52,798 bases of DNA from Chloroflexota bacterium. GTDB taxonomy: Bacteria; Chloroflexota; Dehalococcoidia; UBA2979. A program made the translations under genes and the position numbers. Where the stretch lies: positions 1 to 52,798 of the forward strand of contig VXMU01000094.1 of NCBI GenBank assembly GCA_009840945.1, given 5' to 3'. A model generated the notes under the pieces. It did not search any database. It saw only the letters and a program-made list of their open reading frames with translations, and was not told the DNA's origin. Position 1 is the stretch's first letter; the number at the start of each line of letters is the position of its first letter. Positions 1 to 8,008 of this stretch are shown here, in pieces.

Positions 1-2
1 CG

Positions 3-251
3 GAGTGGACGATGGCGGCGCACTCGTTCGGCGCGGCGCTGCAGAACCTGCTGCTGGAGGCGAGCGCACGCGGCCTTGGCGCGTACTGGATGGCCGCGCC
101 GCTCTACGCGCAGGACGCGGTCCGCGAGGTGCTCGACCTGCCGGACGGCTGGCGACCGCAGGCCCTCGTCGCGCTCGGGCGGCCGAGCGCGGACTACCAG
201 CCGTTCGACCGGCCGGCGCCGGACGTCGGCGGCAGCCTCATCCGCCGCTGA
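3..251 (+). CDS. Nitroreductase-family protein, C-terminal part (F420/FbiB C-terminal-like), 5' truncated by window edge
   Basis: Frame open from window start; translation HSFGAALQNLLLEASARGLGAYWM...VREVLDLPDGWRPQALVALGRP is typical of the nitroreductase C-terminus. Confidence 0.75.
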   Translation, partial: EWTMAAHSFGAALQNLLLEASARGLGAYWMAAPLYAQDAVREVLDLPDGWRPQALVALGRPSADYQPFDRPAPDVGGSLIRR

Positions 252-325
252 CGCGTCGGCGCATCGCCCGTCGTTGACGCGAGCCGACGCCTGCCGGACG
301 CTGCGGGCGCTCGACGGGAGGCGTC

Positions 326-1309
326 ATGGCGCGGCTCGGGATGGTCCTGCACCACGGCATCGAGGGCGGCACCGCCATGGCGCGGCGCGCCAGGCTTGCG
401 GAGTACCGCGGGTACGACTCGCTGTGGGTGACGGAGCGCTACTTCCAGGAGGAGACCTTCTCGCTCCTCGGCTTCCTCGCCGCCGCGACCGAGCGGATCG
501 AGCTGGGCGTGGGGGTGGTGAACCCGTACACGCGGCACCCCGGCCTGACGGCCATGGCGGCGGCGACCGTCGACCGGCTCTCCGCCGGCCGGGTGCTGCT
601 CGGACTCGGCCGTAGCGATCCGGGCGTGATCGAGGGCACACTCGGCATGCCGTACGAGGACCCTCGCGAGACGCTGAGCGAGGCGGTCGACGTCATCCGC
701 CGCCTGCTCGCGCGCGAGACCGTCGACCAGCCCGACGGCCGTTTCGCGCTGCGCGACGCGAGCCTGGCCGTGCGGCCGCTGCGCCCGACGCCCATCTACC
801 TCGCGGCAATCGGGCCGCGCGCACTGCGGCTCGCCGGCGCGGTCGCCGACGGAGTGCTCCTGAACGCCTACGTCCCGGCCGCGTACATCCCACGCGCTGT
901 GACCGAGGTGCGTGCGGGCGCCGAGGAAGCGGGCCGCGACCCGGACGCGGTCGAGATCGCGTGCATGCTCGTGGTGCGGCTGACCGGCGACCCCGCCCCG
1001 ATACTCCCGCAGCTGCGCGCGCGCCTCGCCGGCATCATGGCCGAGCCGCACGTCGGCGAGCTGATGGCGGACTGGGGCGGGCTGGACCTCGGGGACCTCG
1101 ACGCGCTGCGCGCCGCCGACGCGTCGGGCGACCGGGAGGCGGCGGCTCAGCTCGTCAGCGATGAGGTGGCCGAGGCGTGCGCGCTCGTGGGCGACGCCGG
1201 GCGCATCCGCGAGCGCATCGAGGAGTACCGCGAGGCGGGCGTCGAGCACCCGCTGCTGCTGCCACGCCTGCGGGACTTCGAGGAGGTCGCCGACGCGCTC
1301 GCGCCGTAG
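326..1309 (+). CDS. LLM-class flavin/F420-dependent oxidoreductase
   Basis: Luciferase-like pattern: EYRGYDSLWVTERYFQEETFSLLGFLAAATERIELGVGVVNPYTRHP...GRVLLGLGRSDP. Confidence 0.9.
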   Translation: MARLGMVLHHGIEGGTAMARRARLAEYRGYDSLWVTERYFQEETFSLLGFLAAATERIELGVGVVNPYTRHPGLTAMAAATVDRLSAGRVLLGLGRSDPGVIEGTLGMPYEDPRETLSEAVDVIRRLLARETVDQPDGRFALRDASLAVRPLRPTPIYLAAIGPRALRLAGAVADGVLLNAYVPAAYIPRAVTEVRAGAEEAGRDPDAVEIACMLVVRLTGDPAPILPQLRARLAGIMAEPHVGELMADWGGLDLGDLDALRAADASGDREAAAQLVSDEVAEACALVGDAGRIRERIEEYREAGVEHPLLLPRLRDFEEVADALAP

Positions 1310-1312
1310 CGC

Positions 1313-1732
1313 TCAGTCGGCCCAGGGGTTGATGAGATCGACCCCCGTACCCTCGAACCCTCCCCGGTCGCGCGTCGCTACAGACGCGCCCTGAGAACGG
1401 GCGATGGCTGCTATCTGAGCGTCAGCGTGCCCAATCGGCCTTCCCGCAGCTCGTCGCTCCGCACCGATCGTTGCGTAGGCCTTGGCTGCAATGGTGTCGA
1501 ACGAGAGGACGCGCCCTTCAAGATCACCCTCCACGAATCCCTCGAGGGCAATCGCGAGGGTGTCGCGCCTACGTCCAGCCGGCATGATCGCGATTCCGTA
1601 TCGCAACTCGGCCTCGGTCACAGCCGAGAGGTACACGTCGGACGACGACTGCGCGAAGAACCACTCCCGGACCTCTGGTGCGGAATTCTCCCGCATCAGT
1701 TCCGAGACGACATTCGTGTCGAGAACGATCAC
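1313..1732 (-). CDS. vapC: PIN-domain toxin, VapC/FitB family
   Basis: GTG start at 1732; VIVLDTNVVSELMR...YLSAVTEAELRYGI...IGHADAQIAAIARSQGASVATRDRGGFEGTGVDLINPW; the track ORF extends too far upstream. Confidence 0.9.
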   Translation of the reverse strand: MIVLDTNVVSELMRENSAPEVREWFFAQSSSDVYLSAVTEAELRYGIAIMPAGRRRDTLAIALEGFVEGDLEGRVLSFDTIAAKAYATIGAERRAAGRPIGHADAQIAAIARSQGASVATRDRGGFEGTGVDLINPWAD

Positions 1733-1742
1733 GGGCGGGATC

Positions 1743-2054
1743 TCAATCGAACTGGGGCGGGTCGCGCATCGGTTCGCGCGGCGGGATCTGCAACTCGTCC
1801 GGTTCGACGAACCCAATCGCCGCGAACCTGGCGCGAATCGCGCGGTACAGCTCCTCGCCGGTCTGGGGACCTTCACCCGCTGCAGCCCTGGCACGAGCCC
1901 TGCGGACGACATCCTCGCCCGTCTCGGGCCGGGCCACTGCAGCGCTCAGGATGTCTCGCGCCTCCTGTTCCATCGAGTTGCCGTGCTCGGCCGCGCGAAC
2001 GCGCAGGCGCTGCTTCACCCCGTCGTCGAGGTTGCGGATGGTGATGCTGGCCAC
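1743..2054 (-). CDS. vapB: FitA/VapB-like ribbon-helix-helix antitoxin
   Basis: VASITIRNLDDGVKQRLRVRAAEHGNSMEQEARDIL is a FitA-like RHH; GTG at 2054 preceded by AGGGGG; 10 nt upstream of the toxin start. Confidence 0.88.
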   Translation of the reverse strand: MASITIRNLDDGVKQRLRVRAAEHGNSMEQEARDILSAAVARPETGEDVVRRARARAAAGEGPQTGEELYRAIRARFAAIGFVEPDELQIPPREPMRDPPQFD

Positions 2055-2081
2055 GCGGCACCCCCTAGGCTGTCCCACGTA

Positions 2082-2107
2082 TGATTGCATTGCAATCACT
2101 GCATGCA
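2082..2107. promoter_or_regulatory. Inverted repeat TGATTGCA-T-TGCAATCA plus palindrome TGCATGCA, putative autoregulatory operator of the TA module
   Basis: Perfect 8-1-8 inverted repeat at 2082-2098 and perfect 8-mer palindrome at 2100-2107, directly upstream of the antitoxin start in an AT-rich patch. Confidence 0.65.
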
Positions 2108-2141
2108 TTCTAACAGGGCGCGAGGGCGTGGACGAGGAGCG

Positions 2142-2798
2142 CTACCCCAGTTCCGCCACGCCGACGGGACAGCTCAGGCCGGTGCCGCCGAGGCCGCAGT
2201 AGCCGTTCGGCACCTTCGCCAGGTACTGCTGGTGGTAGTCCTCGGCGTAGTAGAACTCCGGCACGTCGATGATCTCCGTGGTGATGGGGCCGTAGCGGTG
2301 GGCGCTCAGCACCTCCTGGAAGATGTCGCGCGAGCGCTCGGCCGCCTCGAACTGCTCCGGCGAGTAGCAGTAGATGCCAGAACGGTACTGCGTGCCGACG
2401 TCGTTGCCCTGGCGCATGCCCTGCGTCGGGTCGTGGTTCTCCCAGAACAGCTTCAGGATCTCGTCGTAGCTGATGACCGAGGGGTCGAAGACGGCGAGCA
2501 CGACCTCGTTGTGGCCGGTGCGGCCGCTGCAGACCTCCTCGTACGTGGGGTTGGGGGTGTAGCCGGCCGCGTAGCCGACGGCGGTGGTGTAGACGCCCGG
2601 CGCCTGCCAGAAGACGCGTTCCGCGCCCCAGAAGCAGCCCATGCCGAACAGGGCCATCTCCAGCCCCTCCGGGAACGGTGGCTCGAGGGGGTTGCCGTTG
2701 ACGAAGTGCATCTCCGGCACCGGGATCGGCGTCTCGCGGCCGCGCAGCGCCTCCTCGGGCGAGGGCATCTCGATCTGCTTCTGGTAGAACCACACCAT
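2142..2798 (-). CDS. msrA: Peptide-methionine (S)-S-oxide reductase MsrA
   Basis: [31 protein letters not shown]...[13 protein letters not shown]...[22 protein letters not shown] signature. Confidence 0.97.
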   Translation of the reverse strand: MVWFYQKQIEMPSPEEALRGRETPIPVPEMHFVNGNPLEPPFPEGLEMALFGMGCFWGAERVFWQAPGVYTTAVGYAAGYTPNPTYEEVCSGRTGHNEVVLAVFDPSVISYDEILKLFWENHDPTQGMRQGNDVGTQYRSGIYCYSPEQFEAAERSRDIFQEVLSAHRYGPITTEIIDVPEFYYAEDYHQQYLAKVPNGYCGLGGTGLSCPVGVAELG

Positions 2799-2921
2799 GA
2801 CGGTCTCCGATCACTCGGTGGGAGCGGGCGCGGATACGCGCGATTGCACGATCCATGGTACGCCCTCGGGGCCCTCCGCTGTTGTCCGCGAGATCGGCGT
2901 AAACTACGCTGTCCGGGCTGC

Positions 2922-2997
2922 GCCGAGGTAGCTCAGTTGGTAGAGCACACGACTGAAAATCGTGGTGTCGGCAGTTCGACTCTGCCCCTCGGCACCA
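2922..2997 (+). tRNA. tRNA-Phe (GAA), CCA encoded
   Basis: Full cloverleaf: GCCGAGG/CCTCGGC acceptor, GCTC/GAGC D-arm, CACGA-CTGAAAA-TCGTG anticodon arm, GGCAG-TTCGACT-CTGCC T-arm, ACCA end. Confidence 0.97.
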
Positions 2998-3019
2998 ACC
3001 ATTCCGACAGGATGCCGAC

Positions 3020-3856
3020 ATGCCGGTGATCGTCGTGGCAGGGGAGCCGGGGGCGGGCGCGACGACGGTCGCCGTCGGCCTCGCGCACCGTATCGCGCAC
3101 TCCGGCCGCAGCGTGCGCCTCGCCCGCCTGGGCGACGACGGCCGCGCGGCCGCCGACGCCGCTACCTTCGGCCTGCTCGACTTCGCCGAGGCCGTCGACG
3201 GGGCGGACATCGCCTCGGGCAGCGACGCGGTGACCGTCGTCGAGGTGCCCGCCGGTGCCGACGCGGGCACGCTCGCCGCGCAACAGGGCGCTCGACTCGT
3301 CACCGTGGGCCGAGGGGACTCCGAGGCGCCGGGAGGTGCCGTCCTGCACCTCATGACGCACGCCGACGGTGCGGGCCCGCTGCGCATCCCCGAGGACCGC
3401 ACGCTGGCTGCGCCCATGGTGGGTGAGCTCGTCGAGGCGAGCCGCGCACAGGTCGTGGTCCGCTCGATCGAGGGTGACGCGGCCATCTGCCGGCACATCG
3501 TCGTCGGACCGATCGCCCCCGTCGTCGGGGACGACTACTTCGGCCGCTATCCGGACAGCGCCGTCGTGACCCGCGCCGAGAAGGTCGACGTGGCCCTCGC
3601 GGCGATGCGCGTCGACCCCGTGTGCCTGATCCTGAGCGGCGGCTCAGAGCCGAGCCCGTACCTGCTCGACCGCGTCGCCGCCTCGCGCAGCACGACGCTG
3701 CTTGTCGCGCCCGAGGGCACGGTCGAGACCGTGCGGGACATCGAGGGCAGCTTCGGGCGCTCGCCGTTCGGCCACGAGGCGAAGGTCGAGCGCATCGGCG
3801 AGCTGATGGCCGCGGCCGTCGACGACGACGCGCTCGCGACGCTCCTCGGCGGGTAG
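3020..3856 (+). CDS. P-loop/DRTGG-domain protein (BioD/phosphotransacetylase N-terminal-like)
   Basis: N-terminal [24 protein letters not shown]-loop; C-terminal region resembles a DRTGG domain ([38 protein letters not shown]). Confidence 0.65.
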   Translation: MPVIVVAGEPGAGATTVAVGLAHRIAHSGRSVRLARLGDDGRAAADAATFGLLDFAEAVDGADIASGSDAVTVVEVPAGADAGTLAAQQGARLVTVGRGDSEAPGGAVLHLMTHADGAGPLRIPEDRTLAAPMVGELVEASRAQVVVRSIEGDAAICRHIVVGPIAPVVGDDYFGRYPDSAVVTRAEKVDVALAAMRVDPVCLILSGGSEPSPYLLDRVAASRSTTLLVAPEGTVETVRDIEGSFGRSPFGHEAKVERIGELMAAAVDDDALATLLGG

Positions 3857-3868
3857 CGCCGACTCCAG

Positions 3869-6094
3869 CTACTCAGGCTCCAGGGGCGCGATCGAGAGCA
3901 GCAGCTTCTTCACGCCCTGCCCCTCGAACGCCACGGTGACGCGCTGGTCGCCGCGCTCGACCTCGCACGAGACCACGACGCCGACGCCGAACGTGGCGTG
4001 GCGCACGCGGTCGCCCGGGCTGTAGCGGGGCTCCTCGTCCTCGGCGGGGCCGTCGTCGCCCCAGCCCTCGGCCTGGCGGGCGGCGTAGGCGGCGCGGCGC
4101 TCGCGGGCCGTCTCGGCGGGGCGCGTCCCCCGCGTCGTGCGGGCGCGGGCCGTCTCCTCGAGCGGCAGGTCATCGAGGAAGCGCGACGCGATGGCGCCGG
4201 CGTAGCGGCCCTGCCGCATGCGGCGTCGCGCGTGGGTGAGGTAGAGGCGCTCGCGTGCCCGCGTCATGCCGACGTAGCAGACACGGCGCTCCTCTTCTAT
4301 CTGCGACGGGTCGTCCATCGAGAGCGAGTGGGGGAGCAGCCCCTCCTCCATGCCCGGCATGAATACCACGGGGAACTCGAGGCCCTTCGCGGCGTGGAGC
4401 GTGGTCAACGTCACCGCGTCGGGGGCGTCGGCGGCCGGGTCGTCGACGTCGGCGACGAGCGCCACCTCCTCGAGGAACGAGGTCAGCGAGGCGGAGGGGT
4501 CGAGGTCCTGGTACTGCGAGGCGACGTTGATGAGCTCCTGCACGTTCTCCCAGCGCACCTCGGCGTGGTCCTCGTCGTTGCGTTCGAGGTACTGCTGGTA
4601 GCGCGTCTCGGCGAGCACGGTCTCCAGCAGTGTGGCGACGGACTGCTCCTCGGCGGCGGCGGTGAGCCGGTCGACGAGCGCGACGAAGTCGCGCAGCGCG
4701 AGGCGGATGTCGCCGCGGAGCTGCGGCAGCGCCAGGTCGTCGTCGCCCCGCGCGATGCGGGCCGCGACGGCCAGCAGCGGCAGCTCGAGCTGCTCCGCGG
4801 CCTCACGCAGCCGCTCCAGCGTGCGGTCGCCGATGCCGCGGCCGGGGACGTTGACGATGCGGCGGAAGGCGACGGCGTCGGCGTGGTTGCGGATCAGCCG
4901 CAGGTACGCCAGCAGGTCGCGCACCTCGCGGCGGTCGTAGAAGCGCGTGCCGCCGACGATGCGGTAGCGGATGCCCTGCTGGATGCACGCCTCCTCGAAG
5001 GCGCGCGACTGCGCATTGGTGCGGTACATCACCGCGAAGTCGGCGAACTGGCGGCGCTGATCGCTCATCAGCCGCCCGATCTCGAGCGCGACGAAGTGTC
5101 CCTCCTCGTCGGCGTCGAAGAGCTCCTCGACGACCACGGGTTCGCCGTCGGGGTTGTTGGTCCACAGCGAGCGCTCGCGTCGGTCCTTCGCGCCGGAGAT
5201 GACCGCGTGCGCCGAGCGGAGGATGCGGCCGGTGGAGCGGTAGTTCTGCTCCAGCAGGATCACCTGCGCGTCCGGGAAGTCGCGCTCGAAGTGCAGCAGG
5301 TTGCGCAGGTCGGCCGCGCGCCACGAGTAGATCGACTGGTCGGGGTCGCCGACGGCGGTGATGTTGCCGTGTACCTCGGCGAGCAGGCCCGCGAGCCGGT
5401 ACTGGGTGAGGTTCGTGTCCTGGAACTCGTCGATGAGGATGTGCCGGTAGCGGTCGCCGTGGCGCTCGCGGACGTCGGGGTGCTCCTCGAAGAGCCGCAG
5501 CGCCTCCCCCAGCAGGTCGTCGAAGTCGAGCGCGTCGTACTCGCGCAGCATCACCTGGTAGCGCTCGAAGACGCGCCCCACGATCTCCTCGAAGTACGAG
5601 CCGGCGTCGCGCAGCGTTGCCGAGGCGTCACGACGCTCGTTCTTCGCCCGTGAGATGGCGGACAACACGGCGCGCGGCGTCCAGCGCTTCGGGTCGATGT
5701 GCAGCGTCTCCATCGCCTCGCGCACCACGGCGAGCTGGTCGTCGGTGGCGTAGATCGCGTAGTCCGAGGGGACCCCGATGGTCTCGCCGTCGCGACGCAG
5801 CACGCGCGCGCAGAACGAGTGGAAGGTGCCCATCGCCACGTCGAGCCCCTCGGTGCCGAGGAGGTCCTCGACGCGCTCGCGCATCTCGTTGGCGGCCTTG
5901 TTGGTGAAGGTCACGGCCAGCACGCGCCACGGCGCGACGTCACGCTCGCGCACGACGTAGGCGATGCGGTGCGCGATCACGCGGGTCTTGCCCGAGCCGG
6001 GCCCGGCGAGGATCAGCAGCGCCCCGCCTGGCACCTCGACGGCGCGCCGCTGCGCGTCGTTCAGCCCTTGCAGCACGTCATGCGTCGTGGTCAT
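3869..6094 (-). CDS. pcrA: ATP-dependent DNA helicase PcrA/UvrD
   Basis: LNDAQRRAVEVPGGALLILAGPGSGKTRVIAHRIAYV, LIDEFQDTNLTQYRL, VGDPDQSIYSWRAAD, LHAAKGLEFPVVF motifs. Confidence 0.97.
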   Translation of the reverse strand: MTTTHDVLQGLNDAQRRAVEVPGGALLILAGPGSGKTRVIAHRIAYVVRERDVAPWRVLAVTFTNKAANEMRERVEDLLGTEGLDVAMGTFHSFCARVLRRDGETIGVPSDYAIYATDDQLAVVREAMETLHIDPKRWTPRAVLSAISRAKNERRDASATLRDAGSYFEEIVGRVFERYQVMLREYDALDFDDLLGEALRLFEEHPDVRERHGDRYRHILIDEFQDTNLTQYRLAGLLAEVHGNITAVGDPDQSIYSWRAADLRNLLHFERDFPDAQVILLEQNYRSTGRILRSAHAVISGAKDRRERSLWTNNPDGEPVVVEELFDADEEGHFVALEIGRLMSDQRRQFADFAVMYRTNAQSRAFEEACIQQGIRYRIVGGTRFYDRREVRDLLAYLRLIRNHADAVAFRRIVNVPGRGIGDRTLERLREAAEQLELPLLAVAARIARGDDDLALPQLRGDIRLALRDFVALVDRLTAAAEEQSVATLLETVLAETRYQQYLERNDEDHAEVRWENVQELINVASQYQDLDPSASLTSFLEEVALVADVDDPAADAPDAVTLTTLHAAKGLEFPVVFMPGMEEGLLPHSLSMDDPSQIEEERRVCYVGMTRARERLYLTHARRRMRQGRYAGAIASRFLDDLPLEETARARTTRGTRPAETARERRAAYAARQAEGWGDDGPAEDEEPRYSPGDRVRHATFGVGVVVSCEVERGDQRVTVAFEGQGVKKLLLSIAPLEPE

Positions 6095-6201
6095 CGGCGT
6101 CCGGAGGTGCGGGGGAGGACGGCGGGACGGCTTCGGCGACCGTCCCGATGGCTCATGGTACGCTCACTTGCGGGCTCCCCCAAGCGGACTGCGAGGCGTA
6201 C

Positions 6202-6825
6202 GTGGAGCTACCCTTCGGCTGGCCCGGCGGCGACTGGCAGACGACCGCGAAGCTCGTCGGCTTCATCATCGGCTCGTACCTCTTCCTGATCTGGATCGCC
6301 TCGGTCCTGTGGGCGTACCGCGACATCCGCAGCCGCACGCGCGACATCGCCTCGCAGACGATCGGCATGTCGATCATCATCCTGCTGCCGCTCGTCGGCG
6401 TGCCCGCGTACCTCATCGCACGGCCTCGCGAGACGCTGCGCGAGGCGTATGACCGCCAGCTGGAGCAGGAAGCGATCCTGTCCGACCTCCACGCCGTACC
6501 GACGTGCCCGGAGTGCCAACGCCCCGTCGACCAGGACTGGGCGCTCTGCGCCTTCTGTAGCTACCACCTGAAGGAGCCGTGCGTGGAGTGCGGGCGCTTG
6601 CTGCAGAACGCCTGGCGTCACTGTCCGTACTGCTCGGCCACGCGCCCGCGGGCGCGCGTGGCGTCGGACGCCCGCACGCGTGAGCAGCCCGAACCCCCGG
6701 ACGAGCCCCTGGACGGAGCGCACGTCGAGGATGTCGCGGAGCCCGCGGCACGACCACCGGCTGCCGAGACCGTGCCCATCTCCGGGCGTCCCGGCCGGGG
6801 TCCGTCCCGGCGGCGCTCCGGCTAG
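6202..6825 (+). CDS. Membrane protein with double zinc-ribbon domain
   Basis: Start GTG 6202 chosen (track: 6148); N-terminal hydrophobic segments LVGFIIGSYLFLIWIASVLWAY and IGMSIIILLPLVGVPAYLIA, then CPEC..CAFC and CVEC..CPYC ribbons. Confidence 0.7.
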   Translation: MELPFGWPGGDWQTTAKLVGFIIGSYLFLIWIASVLWAYRDIRSRTRDIASQTIGMSIIILLPLVGVPAYLIARPRETLREAYDRQLEQEAILSDLHAVPTCPECQRPVDQDWALCAFCSYHLKEPCVECGRLLQNAWRHCPYCSATRPRARVASDARTREQPEPPDEPLDGAHVEDVAEPAARPPAAETVPISGRPGRGPSRRRSG

Positions 6826-6869
6826 CCGGGCCTGCTGCCGAGCGCATCGAGTCACGCACGCCATAGCAA

Positions 6870-6893
6870 GAGGCGGCCCGCCGGGGCCGCCTC
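6870..6893. terminator. Perfect 10-bp stem-loop between convergent genes, possible bidirectional terminator
   Basis: GAGGCGGCCC-GCCG-GGGCCGCCTC lying between the zinc-ribbon gene (+) and the small-protein pair (-). Confidence 0.6.
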
Positions 6894-6915
6894 GTTGGTT
6901 GCCGGTGGCTGGTGG

Positions 6916-7092
6916 TCAGCGCCGGAGCATCCGGCGCAGTCGCCGCGTGAGCCTGCGCATGAGGAACACCGCGTTGAGCATGTCGTACATGAACGTACGA
7001 CGTTGCCCGCGGAGTTCGTGACGCTCGCGGGCGCGCCGTGCGCCGGCGTTGGCGTGCAACTCCGACATCGATCCGCCGGGTCCGAAGGCCAT
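6916..7092 (-). CDS. 58-aa uncharacterised small protein, paralogue 2
   Basis: Translated by hand: MAFGPGGSMSELHANAGARRARERHELRGQRRTFMYDMLNAVFLMRRLTRRLRRMLRR*; RBS GGGAGG upstream; about 52% ungapped identity to the 7122-7298 product; absent from the ORF track. Confidence 0.75.
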   Translation of the reverse strand: MAFGPGGSMSELHANAGARRARERHELRGQRRTFMYDMLNAVFLMRRLTRRLRRMLRR

Positions 7093-7121
7093 GGCGACCT
7101 CCCTTGCTGCGATCCCGCCCC

Positions 7122-7298
7122 TCAGCGCCTGAACAGCCGCGCCACGCGCCCCGCCAGCCGTCGCACCAGGAAGACGGCGTTGAGCAGGTCGTGCCCGAAC
7201 GTGCGGCCCTCGCCGTGCATCCGCTCGCGCTCGCCCACGCGCCGGACTTCCTCGTCCGCGTGCTGCTGCGACATGGGGCCGAAGGGCCCGAGCGTCAT
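7122..7298 (-). CDS. 58-aa uncharacterised small protein, paralogue 1
   Basis: Translated by hand: MTLGPFGPMSQQHADEEVRRVGERERMHGEGRTFGHDLLNAVFLVRRLAGRVARLFRR*; GGGAG upstream; tandem paralogue of 6916-7092. Confidence 0.75.
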   Translation of the reverse strand: MTLGPFGPMSQQHADEEVRRVGERERMHGEGRTFGHDLLNAVFLVRRLAGRVARLFRR

Positions 7299-7329
7299 GG
7301 CGTTGCGCTCCCGTCCGCTCTCATGCGAG

Positions 7330-7914
7330 CTAGGAGAGCCCTTCCTCGATCAGCGCACGCATCTCGGAAGCCGAGGCGTGGCGCCAGCCGGGGGCGAGCT
7401 TCCAGGTCTCCTCGTTGTAGCGTGCGCGGGCCTCGTCGAACTCCGGCGTGTTCCGCTCCACGCCGCTGAGGATGTGCCGCAGGCCATCCATCTCCTCGTT
7501 CGCGACCACGGGGCGCTCGATCCAGTGGCCGAGGTAGTTGTGGTCGCCGTCGTAGAAGACGATGGTCGGGATCGACTCGAACTCACCCTGGTTGAGGAAC
7601 TCGGACATGATGTCCTTGTTCTTGTCGCGGAAGAAGATCCGCAGCTCCATGCCGGTCTGCTCGGCGATCTTGGCGATCACCGGGATGCCGCGCCACACGT
7701 CCGGGCACCAGTCCTCGCCGAGGCACAGCGCCTTCACGCCGCGCTCCTCGACCATCGTCTTGATCGCCGCGATGTCGGCGGAGTCGGGGTCGAACTCCTC
7801 GTAGTGGCGGCGGAACTCGGCCTGCCGCACCTCGATCTGGCCCATCCACTCCTCGAACGTGGGGATCCCCTCGGCGAAGCGCTCGGGCGTGACTACGGAC
7901 GTCTCACTGGCCAT
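7330..7914 (-). CDS. Thioredoxin-family protein with single-Cys WCPD motif
   Basis: MASETSVVTPERF...KALCLGEDWCPDVWRGIPVIAKIAEQTGMELRIFFRDKN...SIPTIVFYDGDHNYLGHWIERP; ATG at 7914. Confidence 0.8.
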   Translation of the reverse strand: MASETSVVTPERFAEGIPTFEEWMGQIEVRQAEFRRHYEEFDPDSADIAAIKTMVEERGVKALCLGEDWCPDVWRGIPVIAKIAEQTGMELRIFFRDKNKDIMSEFLNQGEFESIPTIVFYDGDHNYLGHWIERPVVANEEMDGLRHILSGVERNTPEFDEARARYNEETWKLAPGWRHASASEMRALIEEGLS

Positions 7915-8008
7915 CGATGGTGTCCTTCCCGGTCGAAGCCGCGCCCTGCGCGGCGTGTACCTGCTGACTGCGGGAGAGTGTACCACCCCCCGGTATCCCC
8001 AATTCGTC

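Noticed and set aside
194-1249. 351-aa minus-strand ORF antisense to the LLM oxidoreductase
   Set aside because: Shadow ORF of a convincing luciferase-like CDS.
3998-5653. 551-aa plus-strand ORF antisense to pcrA
   Set aside because: Low-complexity R/A/V/L-rich translation with no family motif; explained by high GC3 on the opposite strand of a clear helicase gene.
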